Of a stretch of 64,000 nucleotides of DNA, positions 25,979 to 35,202 are shown one piece after another. The translations under genes were made by a program, and so were the position numbers. This DNA comes from an uncultured Thermoguttaceae bacterium. GTDB taxonomy: Bacteria; Planctomycetota; Planctomycetia; Pirellulales; Thermoguttaceae. Location: assembly GCA_938042245.1 (NCBI GenBank), contig CALIRO010000045.1:145518-209517 (forward strand). Reading direction: 5' to 3'. How positions within the stretch are numbered: position 1 is the stretch's first letter; every line of letters starts with the position of its first letter. The notes beneath the pieces were generated by a model. That model had not been told where the DNA came from. It did no database searches and saw only the letters and a list, made by a program, of their open reading frames with translations.

Positions 25979-28726
25979 ATGGGTACCATCCGAACCACAG
26001 TCGGGCTGATTACTGGTATCAATATCCAAGAGCTGGTCGATAAGCTCATGGAAATTTCTGCCCGGCCCAAAACTCTCCTTGAACAGCGAAATAAAACCCT
26101 TCAGGACCAACAGACCGCCCTAGGCACCTTGGCCGGCCTGCTCTATGCGATCAAAATGCCCGTGGCAACCCTAGCCAAAACCGATACCTTCCAACAGCGT
26201 CAGGTGAGCTCCAGTAACTCGGATATATTGGCCGCCACAAAAACCGGCAATCCCCCTTTGGGCCAGTATGAGCTAACCCCTATCCGAATGGCTCAAAACC
26301 ATAAGCTGCTCAGCAACGGGTTTCGCTCGGCACAGGAGGCCCTGGGACTTTCCGGGACCATGACCATCCGGTTCGGCGACCACGTCCAGCGGGGGCTTTC
26401 GCTTAGTCTGGTCAACGGCGGCCAAGGGATCCAGCGGGGCAAAATCCGCATCGTCGATCGCAGCGGCGCCTGGGCCGACATCGAGCTATCCACCGCTCAG
26501 ACCATCGACGATGTGCTGGATGCCATCAATAACAATCCCACGGTCAATGTGCTGGCCACGGTGCGGGATGGCCGAATCCGCCTGCAAGACCAGACGGGCC
26601 AGACCCTCTCCAATCTCAAAGTTTTGGAAGTGGCCGGCGGCACAACTGCCCAATCGCTCGGACTGGCTGGCATTAATGTGGCCCAAAATTCTGCCGAAGG
26701 AGAGGACATCCTCCGGCTGTTTGAAAACATGGACCTGAATGTTCTCAACGACGGGGCCGGCATCTCTGTGAGCACCTCGTTGCCGGAGATTTCTTACACG
26801 CTTCGGGACGGCTCCCGGGGGCAGATCAATTTCGCCTCCTCCGGAACCCGAGAGGTTACCCTAGGGGAAATCCTTCAACAAATCGAGGAGCAATCGAACG
26901 GAAAAATCCAAGCGGAAATCGGCTCCGATGGCCGACGCCTGGTCCTGACCGATTTAACCACAGGGACGGGCACCTTCACGCTCACAGCCCTTTACGGATC
27001 AAAGACCTTGGCCGATTTGGGCCTAGACACAGAGGCAGTCGATGGAGTGATCACGGGGCGGCGGATCTTGAGCGGTCTGCGCACGGTAAGCCTGCGGAGT
27101 CTAAACGGTGGCAGCGGCCTGGGCCAATTAGGGCTCTTGTCTTTGACCGACCGGGCAGGCAATACCGATCTCGTGGATCTGAGCAATGCCGAAACCTTAG
27201 AAGACGTTGTAGAAGCGATTAACAGCTCTTCGGTATCCATCCTAGCCCGGGTTAATCGAGCCAAAAATGGGATTGAACTGATCGACACATCCGGTTCCAC
27301 CACCAGCAACCTGATCGTAGCCAACGGCGACCAGACTCACACCGCCGATAAACTTCAAATTGCCATCCATGCGGCAGTAAACTCCGTAGATAGCGGCGAT
27401 TTACATCTACGGATTATAAGCGAAAATACCCTGCTGAGCAGCTTGAACGGCGGGGCAGGCGTTGCCAAGGGACGGTTTTATATTCAGGACAGTTCTGGCC
27501 GAAAAGCAACCATCGACCTTCGGTCCGACAGCATTCGCACCATCGGCGATGTACTTCGGGCCATCAATAGCACGGCGCTGCGAGTGCGCGCAGAAATCAA
27601 TTCTACCGGGGATGGAATCCTGCTGCGAGACACTGCGGGCGGTTCAGGAAAGCTAACAGTTACCGAAGCCGGCAGCACCACAGCCAAAGACTTGGGACTG
27701 CTCCGATCCGCGAAAACGGTAGTTGAGCAAGGACAAACTTACCAGGTGATCGACGGTTCCATGACTTACCGGATCCCACTGGCTAGCACAGACACCCTCC
27801 AAACTTTGCAGGATAAGATTAATGCATTAGGAGCTGGTGTTAAGGCGTCGGTGCTGAATGACGGTTCGCTTTGGCCGTGGCATTTGGCTTTGGTGAGCCA
27901 GCGATCTGGAAAAGTCGGGGCCTTGGTGGTAGATACGGCGGGTTTGGGCATTTCCTTTCAAGAAACCAGCCGCGCCCAGGATGCCCAACTGGTATATGGA
28001 CCGGCGGCATCGGCTGCCTCGGCCATGATCATTAGCTCCTCGTCGAACACCTTTAGCAACCTGATCGACGGGGTTTCGCTCGAGATCAAACAGGCAACCG
28101 GAACGACGGTTACGGTGCAGGTGAGCCGTTCGGATGCGGTCGTGTTGGCCAGTCTGAAAACCTTTGTCGAAAACTACAACAAATTTCGTGACCAATGGGA
28201 AGATTATACCAAGTATGATACGACCACCGGCAAGGGGTCGATTTTAACGGGGGATTCCACGGCGCTGCGATTTGAAACAAGCCTGAGTGCTTTGCTGAGC
28301 GGGCGGTTTACCGGCAGCAGCCGATTCCAATCTTTGGCTTCCTTAGGGATAACATGGACCGACAAGGGGAAACTCCAGTGGGACGAAGAAAAATTTAAAG
28401 CCGCTTATACCGAAGATCCTCAGGAGGTCGAAAACTTTTTTGCTGCGCCAAGCACAGGCATGGCCAATCGGCTTCAAGACCTGATCGAACAATTGGGTGG
28501 AGAACAAAATTCCACAATATCCCGACGCCTCGAAGCCCTGGATGGAAAAATCAAGGCTAACTTGCAACGTATTGAACATATGAATGCCATATTGGAAAAA
28601 GAGCGTACTCGGCTCCTGAACCAGTTTTACAAGATGGAACTGGCCGTGGCCAAAATCCAGGATAGCCTGACCGCCTTGGAATCCATCGCCTGGATTACCC
28701 AACAGTATCAAAGGAATCGACGCTAG
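25979..28726 (+). CDS. fliD: Flagellar filament capping protein FliD, extended form
   Basis: 915 residues against the usual 450-650. The N-terminal FliD domain is clear ('GLITGINIQELVDKLMEI'), with the Gly-Ile-Asn signature and a helical start. The C-terminal FliD domain begins near residue 680 ('NTFSNLIDGVSLEIKQATG', 'TTVTVQVSRSDAVVLASLK') and ends in a coiled coil. Between them are four or more flagellin-IN-type repeats, each with a form like 'LSSLNGGAGVAKGRFYIQD' followed by 'TIGDVLRAINS', which explain the extra length. FliD caps the growing filament and folds flagellin. The gene precedes fliS. Confidence 0.92.
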   Translation: MGTIRTTVGLITGINIQELVDKLMEISARPKTLLEQRNKTLQDQQTALGTLAGLLYAIKMPVATLAKTDTFQQRQVSSSNSDILAATKTGNPPLGQYELTPIRMAQNHKLLSNGFRSAQEALGLSGTMTIRFGDHVQRGLSLSLVNGGQGIQRGKIRIVDRSGAWADIELSTAQTIDDVLDAINNNPTVNVLATVRDGRIRLQDQTGQTLSNLKVLEVAGGTTAQSLGLAGINVAQNSAEGEDILRLFENMDLNVLNDGAGISVSTSLPEISYTLRDGSRGQINFASSGTREVTLGEILQQIEEQSNGKIQAEIGSDGRRLVLTDLTTGTGTFTLTALYGSKTLADLGLDTEAVDGVITGRRILSGLRTVSLRSLNGGSGLGQLGLLSLTDRAGNTDLVDLSNAETLEDVVEAINSSSVSILARVNRAKNGIELIDTSGSTTSNLIVANGDQTHTADKLQIAIHAAVNSVDSGDLHLRIISENTLLSSLNGGAGVAKGRFYIQDSSGRKATIDLRSDSIRTIGDVLRAINSTALRVRAEINSTGDGILLRDTAGGSGKLTVTEAGSTTAKDLGLLRSAKTVVEQGQTYQVIDGSMTYRIPLASTDTLQTLQDKINALGAGVKASVLNDGSLWPWHLALVSQRSGKVGALVVDTAGLGISFQETSRAQDAQLVYGPAASAASAMIISSSSNTFSNLIDGVSLEIKQATGTTVTVQVSRSDAVVLASLKTFVENYNKFRDQWEDYTKYDTTTGKGSILTGDSTALRFETSLSALLSGRFTGSSRFQSLASLGITWTDKGKLQWDEEKFKAAYTEDPQEVENFFAAPSTGMANRLQDLIEQLGGEQNSTISRRLEALDGKIKANLQRIEHMNAILEKERTRLLNQFYKMELAVAKIQDSLTALESIAWITQQYQRNRR

Positions 28727-28788
28727 GGCTACGCCCGGTTTCGGCCCCGAAGCATTTCCTTCGCATTTCGGGTGCTCCGTAGCCTTTT
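28727..28788 (+). terminator. Compound stem-loop directly after fliD
   Basis: Outer arms GGCTACG (28727-28733) and CGTAGCC (28778-28784) enclose an inner CCCGAA/TTCGGG stem, followed by a short TTTT run. It begins one base after the stop codon, so it may end or attenuate the transcript before fliS. The remaining fliD-fliS gap (to 29072) shows nothing else. Confidence 0.5.
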
Positions 28789-29072
28789 CCGTTTGCTTTA
28801 GGGGTTGAAAGGGTGTTTCGGAGGGTGGAGAAGTTGGCGCCTTCGGGAAATATGGCCGGAACCGGCATTCGTTAAAAACCATCGGATGGTCCCTTACTAT
28901 AAGAGGACTGACATTGCCTCTGGCGGCATCTAGCGGAGGCAGCACCCTAGAAGAGAGCTTTCTAAGGTCCAAAGCCCAAGCACGAAAAGCCCACAGTTTC
29001 TGGGGGATTCGGGGAAGGATTCCGGGACTTAAACATTTCGAGCATTTATTGTCGGAGGGAAAGGGCTGAGAG

Positions 29073-29525
29073 ATGGAGAGTTCGGTGCATGATGAATATT
29101 TTACCATGGAGGTATTGACGGCGCCGCCGCAGAAACTGCAACTGATGCTCCTGGAGGCGGCGATTCGGGCGGTCCAAAAGGCCCAAGCCACCTGGAACGA
29201 GGACGACCGCGGTCTGGCCTGTGAAGCCCTCGTCCAAGCCCAGGAATGTGTGGCGCAGATCTTGGCTGGTCTAAACCTCCAAGCCGGCAAATTAGCCCAC
29301 CAATTGGCGGGACTATATGGTTTTGTGCTGCGTCGTCTCCGAGACGCCAACCTCCAACGAAACGGCCAAGCCCTTGACGAAGCCCTAAAAATCCTCAAAA
29401 TGGAACACCAGACTTGGCAGATGCTTTGCCAGAAGCTCAATGGCCCTGGGCCAGTGGCCTCAGCCAACGAGGCCGGTTCCGCCAACCTTCCGGAAACTTC
29501 CTGGTCTTTTTCGGTGCAGGCATAA
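29073..29525 (+). CDS. fliS: Flagellar secretion chaperone FliS
   Basis: 150 residues, four-helix-bundle family. The start of the domain ('YFTMEVLTAPPQKLQLMLLE') matches the usual Y..xVxTasPekLixmLYegA pattern, then helices with 'AIRAVQKAQ' and a bundle through 'GLYGFVLRRLRDANL'. FliS binds the flagellin C-terminus in the cytoplasm and delivers it to the export gate. The last 25 residues look disordered. It sits 346 nt behind fliD. Confidence 0.85.
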   Translation: MESSVHDEYFTMEVLTAPPQKLQLMLLEAAIRAVQKAQATWNEDDRGLACEALVQAQECVAQILAGLNLQAGKLAHQLAGLYGFVLRRLRDANLQRNGQALDEALKILKMEHQTWQMLCQKLNGPGPVASANEAGSANLPETSWSFSVQA

Positions 29526-29635
29526 TCGAGTGTCTGAGGTGAAGCAACCGGTAGGGGCAGCCGGCTCCGTTGGATCGCTGGCCGATCCTATTGCCAGGTA
29601 GCTTGCTTGTTTCGTGATAGTCCTTCAAGCCTCTT

Positions 29636-30505
29636 ATGGATACGCTTTTGCCAAAAGTGATTCGTGTGGGCCATAGTCCGGATGCCGACGATGCGTTTAT
29701 GTTTTATGCGTTGGCGCAAGGGCGGATTGCCACCGGAGCCTATCAATTCCAGCATCAACTGGCCGACATCGAAACCCTAAACCAGTGGGCGTTGGAAGGC
29801 CGACTGGAACTCACGGCCCTCAGCGTCCATGCCTATGCTTATGTGGCGGATCGGTATTTGTTATGTCCATGTGGGGCTAGTGTGGGGGATGGCTACGGAC
29901 CTGTGGTGGTGGCTAAAGAGCCTCTCTCAGCGCAAGAGCTTCGGCGAGCATGGATCGCCGTGCCTGGCACAATGACCACCGCCTACTTGGTCTTATGCCT
30001 CTGGATGGGCCGAGAGTTTCATCCGGTGCGAGTGCCTTTCGACAAAATCATCTCGGCGGTACAAGAGGGCGCCTACAACGGACAGCCAGTTCAGGCGGGC
30101 TTGCTCATCCATGAAGCACAGCTTACCTACGCACACCAAAAGTTGCACCTGATCGTCGATCTGGGCCGATGGTGGCAGGCCGAAACCGGCGGACCATTGC
30201 CTTTGGGGGTAAACGGCGTGCGAAAGGATCTGCCAGCAGAAACAGCTTATGAGATAACTCGGCTGCTGGAGGAAAGTATCCGGTACGGACTGGAGCACCG
30301 GGAAGAAGCATTGCAGTATGCGTTGTCGTTTGCGCGGGGATTAGGCCCCGCCATGACTAACCAATTCGTCGGGATGTACGTCAACCATTGGACGCTGCAC
30401 CTAGGCGAGCAAGGCCGACAGGCCCTGGAGCTATTGCTCCAGCGAGGCTACCAGGCTGGGATCATCCCCTGCTTGGTGCAGCCGGAGTTCGTATCGATCT
30501 TGTAG
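29636..30505 (+). CDS. mqnD: 1,4-dihydroxy-6-naphthoate synthase (futalosine pathway)
   Basis: 289 residues. MqnD cleaves cyclic dehypoxanthinyl futalosine, a late step of the alternative menaquinone route. The start 'IRVGHSPDADDAFMFYALA' is the family signature; 'ASVGDGYGPVVVAKEPLS' and 'AVPGTMTTAYLVLCLWMG' follow, and 'PLPLGVNGVRKDL' closes the substrate-binding fold. The other mqn genes are not in the window. The ribosome site before ATG is weak. Confidence 0.92.
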   Translation: MDTLLPKVIRVGHSPDADDAFMFYALAQGRIATGAYQFQHQLADIETLNQWALEGRLELTALSVHAYAYVADRYLLCPCGASVGDGYGPVVVAKEPLSAQELRRAWIAVPGTMTTAYLVLCLWMGREFHPVRVPFDKIISAVQEGAYNGQPVQAGLLIHEAQLTYAHQKLHLIVDLGRWWQAETGGPLPLGVNGVRKDLPAETAYEITRLLEESIRYGLEHREEALQYALSFARGLGPAMTNQFVGMYVNHWTLHLGEQGRQALELLLQRGYQAGIIPCLVQPEFVSIL

Positions 30506-30646
30506 CACGTTGGTTGGCGATGGAAGATCGACTGGCTGCACGTGCTGGAAACAATGCGCCCCGCCTCCCAGCGGTATGGAAAAAGGCAAACACTTTCGCC
30601 GAATGAAGAAGCTGCCTGATGGAGCCGAGAAAAGCCTTACCCTCTC

Positions 30647-30666
30647 ACTGCCGCACAAGCGGCAGT
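30647..30666. other. Perfect hairpin between convergent genes
   Basis: Arms ACTGCCGC and GCGGCAGT surround a 4-nt loop (acaa) midway between mqnD and the HTH gene. No T-run follows on either strand, so it is not a classical intrinsic terminator, though it may mark transcript 3' ends. Confidence 0.5.
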
Positions 30667-30775
30667 CCAGACCAAATCAACTACCACAAAAATTGGATTC
30701 CGGCTTTTGCAGAAATGCCATAGGACACCATCGGCCGGAAGTGTGATTATTGGTCCATAGATGCACGTGGGAGGA

Positions 30776-31291
30776 TTAGTTGTTTGCCTGCTTCCGCTGG
30801 TTGGGAGCAGAAGCATTCGAAGCGCGGCTAGCGGAACTGTTCTGGCCGGCTTCCAACTGAGCCAATCGCTGGCGGGCTTCGCGGCGGCCGATCTTCCGCA
30901 AAGCGGCCAATGCCTCCAACAGGGCAGGTCGGGGCCGACTGATCCCCTTTTCCCAATGATACACGGTAAGGCGCGATACTCCTAATAGCTTGCCGTAATC
31001 CGTGGCCGACAGCCCTAACCGGCGGCGTTGGGCACGAACCCAACGTGGAGAAAACCGTATCTTCAGCTCCGGAGCCAGTTCCATTTGTTCCTGTGTTTCG
31101 CTTGCCAGCAAACGGGCCGAACTTTCCACCACGCTCAACCGCTTTTCCGCCTCTTGAAGTTGACGCTTCAATCTGGCAATTTCCCGCCGATACTGAGCTA
31201 AGGAGCGCTTCGCCTTGCTCGTTTCCGCAAGCACTTCACGCCGAGCAATCCGACGAATCGCTTCTCGCAACGCCGTTGCAAGGTTGACCAT
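30776..31291 (-). CDS. Coiled-coil and helix-turn-helix DNA-binding protein
   Basis: 171 residues, ATG with AAGGAG eight bases upstream. Residues about 1-70 are a basic, heptad-like helix ('QYRREIARLKRQLQEAEKRL'). About 80-150 form an XRE-like helix-turn-helix with recognition pattern 'LLGVSRLTVYHWEKGIS', and the tail is low-complexity Ala/Ser/Asn/Gln. This is a cytoplasmic DNA-binding protein; targets are unknown. I would expect it to dimerise through the coiled coil. Confidence 0.82.
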   Translation of the reverse strand: MVNLATALREAIRRIARREVLAETSKAKRSLAQYRREIARLKRQLQEAEKRLSVVESSARLLASETQEQMELAPELKIRFSPRWVRAQRRRLGLSATDYGKLLGVSRLTVYHWEKGISRPRPALLEALAALRKIGRREARQRLAQLEAGQNSSASRASNASAPNQRKQANN

Positions 31292-32017
31292 TTTCTCTAC
31301 TCCTTGGCACGAAAATACAAACTTTCCGGAGATCGTTTCTATAAAAATATTCTACCGAAAATCAAAATCCATATCCCCTCCCAGCAATTATATCCTTTTT
31401 GATAGAATAACCAAAAAGGTTTTTGCGATTTTCTTGGAAAGAGTAAACTTTTGGGTTCGTTAAAACCTTTTCCGGCTGTGACCCAAAACCCACCACCCCC
31501 CAAAAAACCGGCTTCCTTAGAGGCCATCTTCATCGATCCCGCGGCACCTTTCAACAGAACCTAAACTTTACAGAACCCCGCAGGATATCCTGGAAGATGG
31601 GTAAAGATATTTGAAATATTTTCGTAGGAACGCTTCCGCGCCATGGAGAGAGTTTATTTTTCTAAGTGCTTAGTGAGCGACAAGAGGGTTAGAGGGGGGA
31701 GGCCGATTTTTTCCACAACCTGAGCAGGTCCAGTTCCACTCCGACTCGTATCGGAGGCCGGGACGGGTGTGCCGTCCACCTCCGGAGGGAAAATGTCGCA
31801 AACAAGGCGGCCTTGAGGCCTCCGGAGTTTGCCGCCCGTACTTGGCCGGCCTCTCCTACGAGGGAAGAGGCAATTTCTTCCCTCGGAAGAAGTGTTACTT
31901 TTTGCAAAAGGGAAAAGAACCTTTCCCTCCTCGGACAGTCGCTAGCAGCGGCGCCGTAAAAGAAAGCGCACTTTCCTGGGGCAGGCCCGAGACCTATTTC
32001 AAGAAAAAGGGGAGCTT
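31292..32017. other. 726-base gap upstream of xseA
   Basis: Divergent control region of the HTH and xseA genes. It contains GC-rich inverted repeats (CCTCCGGAGG near 31780, GGCCTTGAGGCC near 31811, and GAGGGAAG/CTTCCCTC at 31860-31884). The segment GGGACGGGTGTGCCGTCC near 31760 recalls family 2 repeats. No gene-like frame. Confidence 0.45.
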
Positions 32018-33250
32018 ATGGCAACAAATGACCATATTCTCTTGCCGCAAACCATTTTGACGGTTTCCCAATTGACGGCAGAAATCAAGGATTTACTGGA
32101 AAGCGCATATCCTTTGGTTTGGGTGGTAGGAGAGATTTCTAATGTATCTCGCTCGTTGCCTGGACATTGTTATATGGATCTAAAGGACCAGTCTGCCCAA
32201 ATCCGGGCGGTGATTTGGCGGAGCTTAGCCAGTCGATTGCCGTTCCCATTGCGGGACGGTCTGGAGGTGATTTGTCGGGGGCGGATCGAGGTTTATGAGC
32301 CGAGGGGCGTCTATCAGTTGATTATTGAACAAATATATCCTAAAGGGGTGGGCGCTCTGGAATTGGCCCTTCGAGAATTACGGGAGAAATTGGCCAAGGA
32401 AGGTCTATTTGATCCGAAGCGGAAACGTGCCCTGCCCCGGTTTGTGCACCGAATCGCTCTGATTACCAGTCTTACGGGAGCCGCCATCCAAGACTTCTTG
32501 GAAGTGCTCCGGAACCGATGGTGGAGCGGCCGATTATGGATTGTGCCCACTCGAGTGCAGGGCGAAGGTGCGGCAGAGGAACTTGCAGCAGCCATTCGGT
32601 TAGTCAATCGTCTGCCGGAGCCGCCGGAATGTATTGTACTGGCGCGAGGAGGAGGCAGTCTGGAAGATCTGTGGGCATTTAATGAAGAGGTGTTGGTCCG
32701 AGCCATTGTCGCTTCGCGAATTCCAGTCGTTACTGGTGTGGGGCATGAGATCGACGTTACGCTGGCTGACCTGGCTGCCGATGTGCGAGCCCTGACTCCC
32801 ACGCATGCTGCTACCGTGCTAGCGCCGAGTAAGGAAGAGTTACTTCAACAGCTCCAAGGCTTGCAGAAGCGTCTGGGGACATGTGTCCGGCACCGGCTGA
32901 GTGCGGTTCGAGCCCGCTGCGAGGCGATTGCTGGGAGCCGGTTGTTCCGCCGGCCTTGGGATCATTTGCATACTTTAACCCAAAAGGTGGACGAATACCA
33001 AACTCGCCTGGTGCGGGCCATGCACGCTCGGAGGGAAACGGTCGAGCAAAACCTGCGGCTTCTGGCCGCCCAACTGGCCTCGCTCAGCCCCCTGGCTGTC
33101 TTGGCCCGAGGGTATTCTATGACCTGGCGCAGAGCAGATGGCCAGCTTGTCCGAGATGCCGCCCAATTACAACCTGGTGAGGAACTGTTGACCCGATTCC
33201 ATCAAGGACATGCCACCAGCCGCGTCGAACAAATCCTCCCAGTATCGTAG
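32018..33250 (+). CDS. xseA: Exodeoxyribonuclease VII large subunit
   Basis: 410 residues. An N-terminal OB-fold ('LTVSQLTAEIKDLLESAYPL', 'VWVVGEISNVSRSLPGHCYM') is followed by the catalytic core with 'ALITSLTGAAIQDFLEVLRN', 'VLARGGGSLEDLWAFNEE' and 'PVVTGVGHEIDVTLADLAAD', all strongly conserved. With the small subunit XseB it degrades single-stranded DNA to oligonucleotides. XseB commonly lies directly downstream, but here no such gene follows; the next gene is on the other strand. Confidence 0.94.
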   Translation: MATNDHILLPQTILTVSQLTAEIKDLLESAYPLVWVVGEISNVSRSLPGHCYMDLKDQSAQIRAVIWRSLASRLPFPLRDGLEVICRGRIEVYEPRGVYQLIIEQIYPKGVGALELALRELREKLAKEGLFDPKRKRALPRFVHRIALITSLTGAAIQDFLEVLRNRWWSGRLWIVPTRVQGEGAAEELAAAIRLVNRLPEPPECIVLARGGGSLEDLWAFNEEVLVRAIVASRIPVVTGVGHEIDVTLADLAADVRALTPTHAATVLAPSKEELLQQLQGLQKRLGTCVRHRLSAVRARCEAIAGSRLFRRPWDHLHTLTQKVDEYQTRLVRAMHARRETVEQNLRLLAAQLASLSPLAVLARGYSMTWRRADGQLVRDAAQLQPGEELLTRFHQGHATSRVEQILPVS

Positions 33251-33452
33251 AGTTCCATCGAATGGTGTACTAAGGCATTCCTGCAAAGCAGCAGTCCGGT
33301 TTTTTGTGTGAGCCTATTTGGGATGGCCTGCCGCTTGCGGGGCAGGAACACCTAAAGGGTTTGGAACAACCAGACGGCTTCTTCATTCGGCTGAAGTATT
33401 AGCAAGACCCGAAATAGGGTCCCCTGCTCGAATGCCAATAGGTGCAGGCCGC

Positions 33453-34016
33453 CTATGCCCGCGACAAATACTGGCCGGTGCGGGTATCCACCTTGATCCA
33501 TTCGCCCGGTTCAAGATATTCCGGCACTTGGACCACAAGACCAGTTTCTAATTTGGCCGGTTTGCTCCGAGAAGTGGCGGAGTTGCCCCGAACGCCCGGC
33601 TCACATTCCACGATCCGCAGCGTTACCGTCCAAGGCACCTGAATGCTTACACACTGGCCATTAAAAATCAGGGCTTGGATGCCTTCGATCTGTTCGGTCA
33701 CGTATTGCATTTGCTCTGCAATGGCGTCGTGGGGCAGGGCATACTCGTTATAATCGGTCTGGTCCAAAAAGTGATGATAGGTAGCGTCGGAATAGATGTA
33801 TTTGACCGGGCGCCGCAAGAAGTCGGCTTCTTCCAGAGATTCGCTGCCCCGGAGGGTAATATCCACCTTTTGCCGACTGATCAGATTCCGAGCACGATAT
33901 TTATACAATGTCTGCGCCCCTCGGGCCGACGGACTCTGCACCGAAACCGCCTCAATCAAACAAGGCGCATCCTGATAAACCACAATCGCCCCAGGTTTAA
34001 TCTCTTTTGCTAACAT
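33453..34016 (-). CDS. efpL: Elongation factor P-like protein, EfpL (YeiP) type
   Basis: 187 residues from ATG 34016 with a GGGAG site; length agrees with E. coli YeiP (190). The loop that reaches the peptidyl-transferase centre reads 'SPSARGAQTLYK', the YeiP/EfpL pattern (SPTARGAATLYK) with Arg at the tip where canonical EF-P has a modified Lys. The C-terminal OB domain 'KPAKLETGLVVQVPEYLEPG' also matches YeiP closely. It should relieve ribosome stalling at proline-rich stretches, of which this window encodes several. No modification enzyme is nearby. Convergent with xseA. Confidence 0.88.
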   Translation of the reverse strand: MLAKEIKPGAIVVYQDAPCLIEAVSVQSPSARGAQTLYKYRARNLISRQKVDITLRGSESLEEADFLRRPVKYIYSDATYHHFLDQTDYNEYALPHDAIAEQMQYVTEQIEGIQALIFNGQCVSIQVPWTVTLRIVECEPGVRGNSATSRSKPAKLETGLVVQVPEYLEPGEWIKVDTRTGQYLSRA

Positions 34017-34208
34017 CGCAGGCTCCCTCGTTCTGGAAACCACTCCAACCGAAAATCCTGGGCCAAGCAAAAGCATCTGTTACTGGGGATTAGAAAAGGC
34101 CTGAACAAACTGCCCAGCCCTCGGCCAAAAGGCTGCCCGACCTTCTTGCGGAAGCGGAACCTCGTCGGCTTCCGCGGGAAAGGCTTGCAAGAGATATAAA
34201 AAACCTCA

Positions 34209-34688
34209 TCAGACCAATGTGCCGGACTGAGGATCTACGGCGATCCCATCGGTCAAGTTAGCCAATGCCTCCAACACCATTAATAACGTGCTCGGATCCA
34301 GCAATCCTTCTTCCTCTTCTTCGTCCAGGATTTGCTCGAAATGAAGGACCTCAAACCGGCCGGTGGCCCGACGGAGTTTTTCCAGTCGGGCGCGATCTCC
34401 TTTGGAACAATCCGGACCGGCCAATTCCCGGAAAAGTTCTTCCGCCTCTTCGGTAACTTCTTTGCCGCCAGTATAGCAAATATCCAAAGCCGCAAAATCG
34501 TCCGGCGACAGTACCGTCATCGAGGAAAATCGCCCGCGCGAATCTGCCTCCTGATTGCGGAAAACCAACCGACATTTCAACCCTTGCAACGCCTTCTCCA
34601 CCTGCTCCAGAGTAGGCCGATTCCGGGCATCAAACAGCACAAAATAGGTCTCCCGCCACTGATAGCGGGTATCTTCAAACATGGACAT
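34209..34688 (-). CDS. Conserved acidic protein of unknown function
   Basis: 159 residues from ATG 34688 (GGGAG upstream). The protein has a compact beta-alpha start ('RETYFVLFDARNRPTLEQVE'), a middle with 'LSPDDFAALDICYTGGKEV', and an acidic run 'DEEEEEGLLDPSTL' before a C-terminal helix. No motif points to an enzyme. It is 190 nt upstream of efpL on the same strand. The sequence looks like a cytoplasmic protein restricted to planctomycetes, by impression rather than search. Confidence 0.65.
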   Translation of the reverse strand: MSMFEDTRYQWRETYFVLFDARNRPTLEQVEKALQGLKCRLVFRNQEADSRGRFSSMTVLSPDDFAALDICYTGGKEVTEEAEELFRELAGPDCSKGDRARLEKLRRATGRFEVLHFEQILDEEEEEGLLDPSTLLMVLEALANLTDGIAVDPQSGTLV

Positions 34689-34733
34689 AGGCCATGGGTC
34701 TCCCAAAAAACAAAATACAGGCAAAACTCATGA

Positions 34734-34925
34734 GGAACCTCTGACTAATTCAAAGGAGATATTTTTACACTATTCCGGAACCTCCGTCAACAGCCCCAAC
34801 ATATAGTGGTACTGTCAATATTAGACTCAATATATAGTGCCCAGCAACGGGAACCGATAGGCAACGGAAAAGATCAAATGTTCATAGAGTTCACATAATG
34901 TTCAGGATTTTGCAGAGCTTCCATT
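34734..34925 (+). repeat. Dispersed 190-bp repeat, family 1, copy A
   Basis: Starts GGAACCTCTGACTAATTC, runs through TTTTTACACTATTCCGGA, AACATATAGTGG, TTAGACTCAATATATAG and GGGAACCGATAGGCAA, and ends TTCAGGATTTTGCAGAGC. Three further copies occur at 49903-50074, 50075-50267 and 52809-53016. It lies between a conserved gene and proC; the rest of that 514-base gap shows nothing. Confidence 0.85.
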
Positions 34926-35202
34926 CCCGTAGGCCGGGCCATACCCGGCCCCAGCCCAATTTTCCTAACCTGTTTTTCCTCCACTGGTTTTGGAATATTT
35001 CAGCCCAATCCCTTCTCCTGCTTGCTGGAGATCCCGGTGTGAAACTCCTGCAACCTTTTCAGCGAAGGAAGCAGTGCCCAGCAGGGGGAACTGGTCCCGG
35101 TAAAACACCTGCCAGGGCCGAACTGCCCGACTGAGTTTATCCATTGGACGGAAATTGGCTAGTTTTTTTCCTTCCACAGGGATTTTACCTGGCTTTGGGG
35201 GA

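Noticed and set aside
28343..29485. 380-codon open frame on the minus strand across fliD-fliS
   Set aside because: It covers the ends of two clear genes and the gap between them; the product has Ser/Arg/Pro-rich frame-shadow composition.
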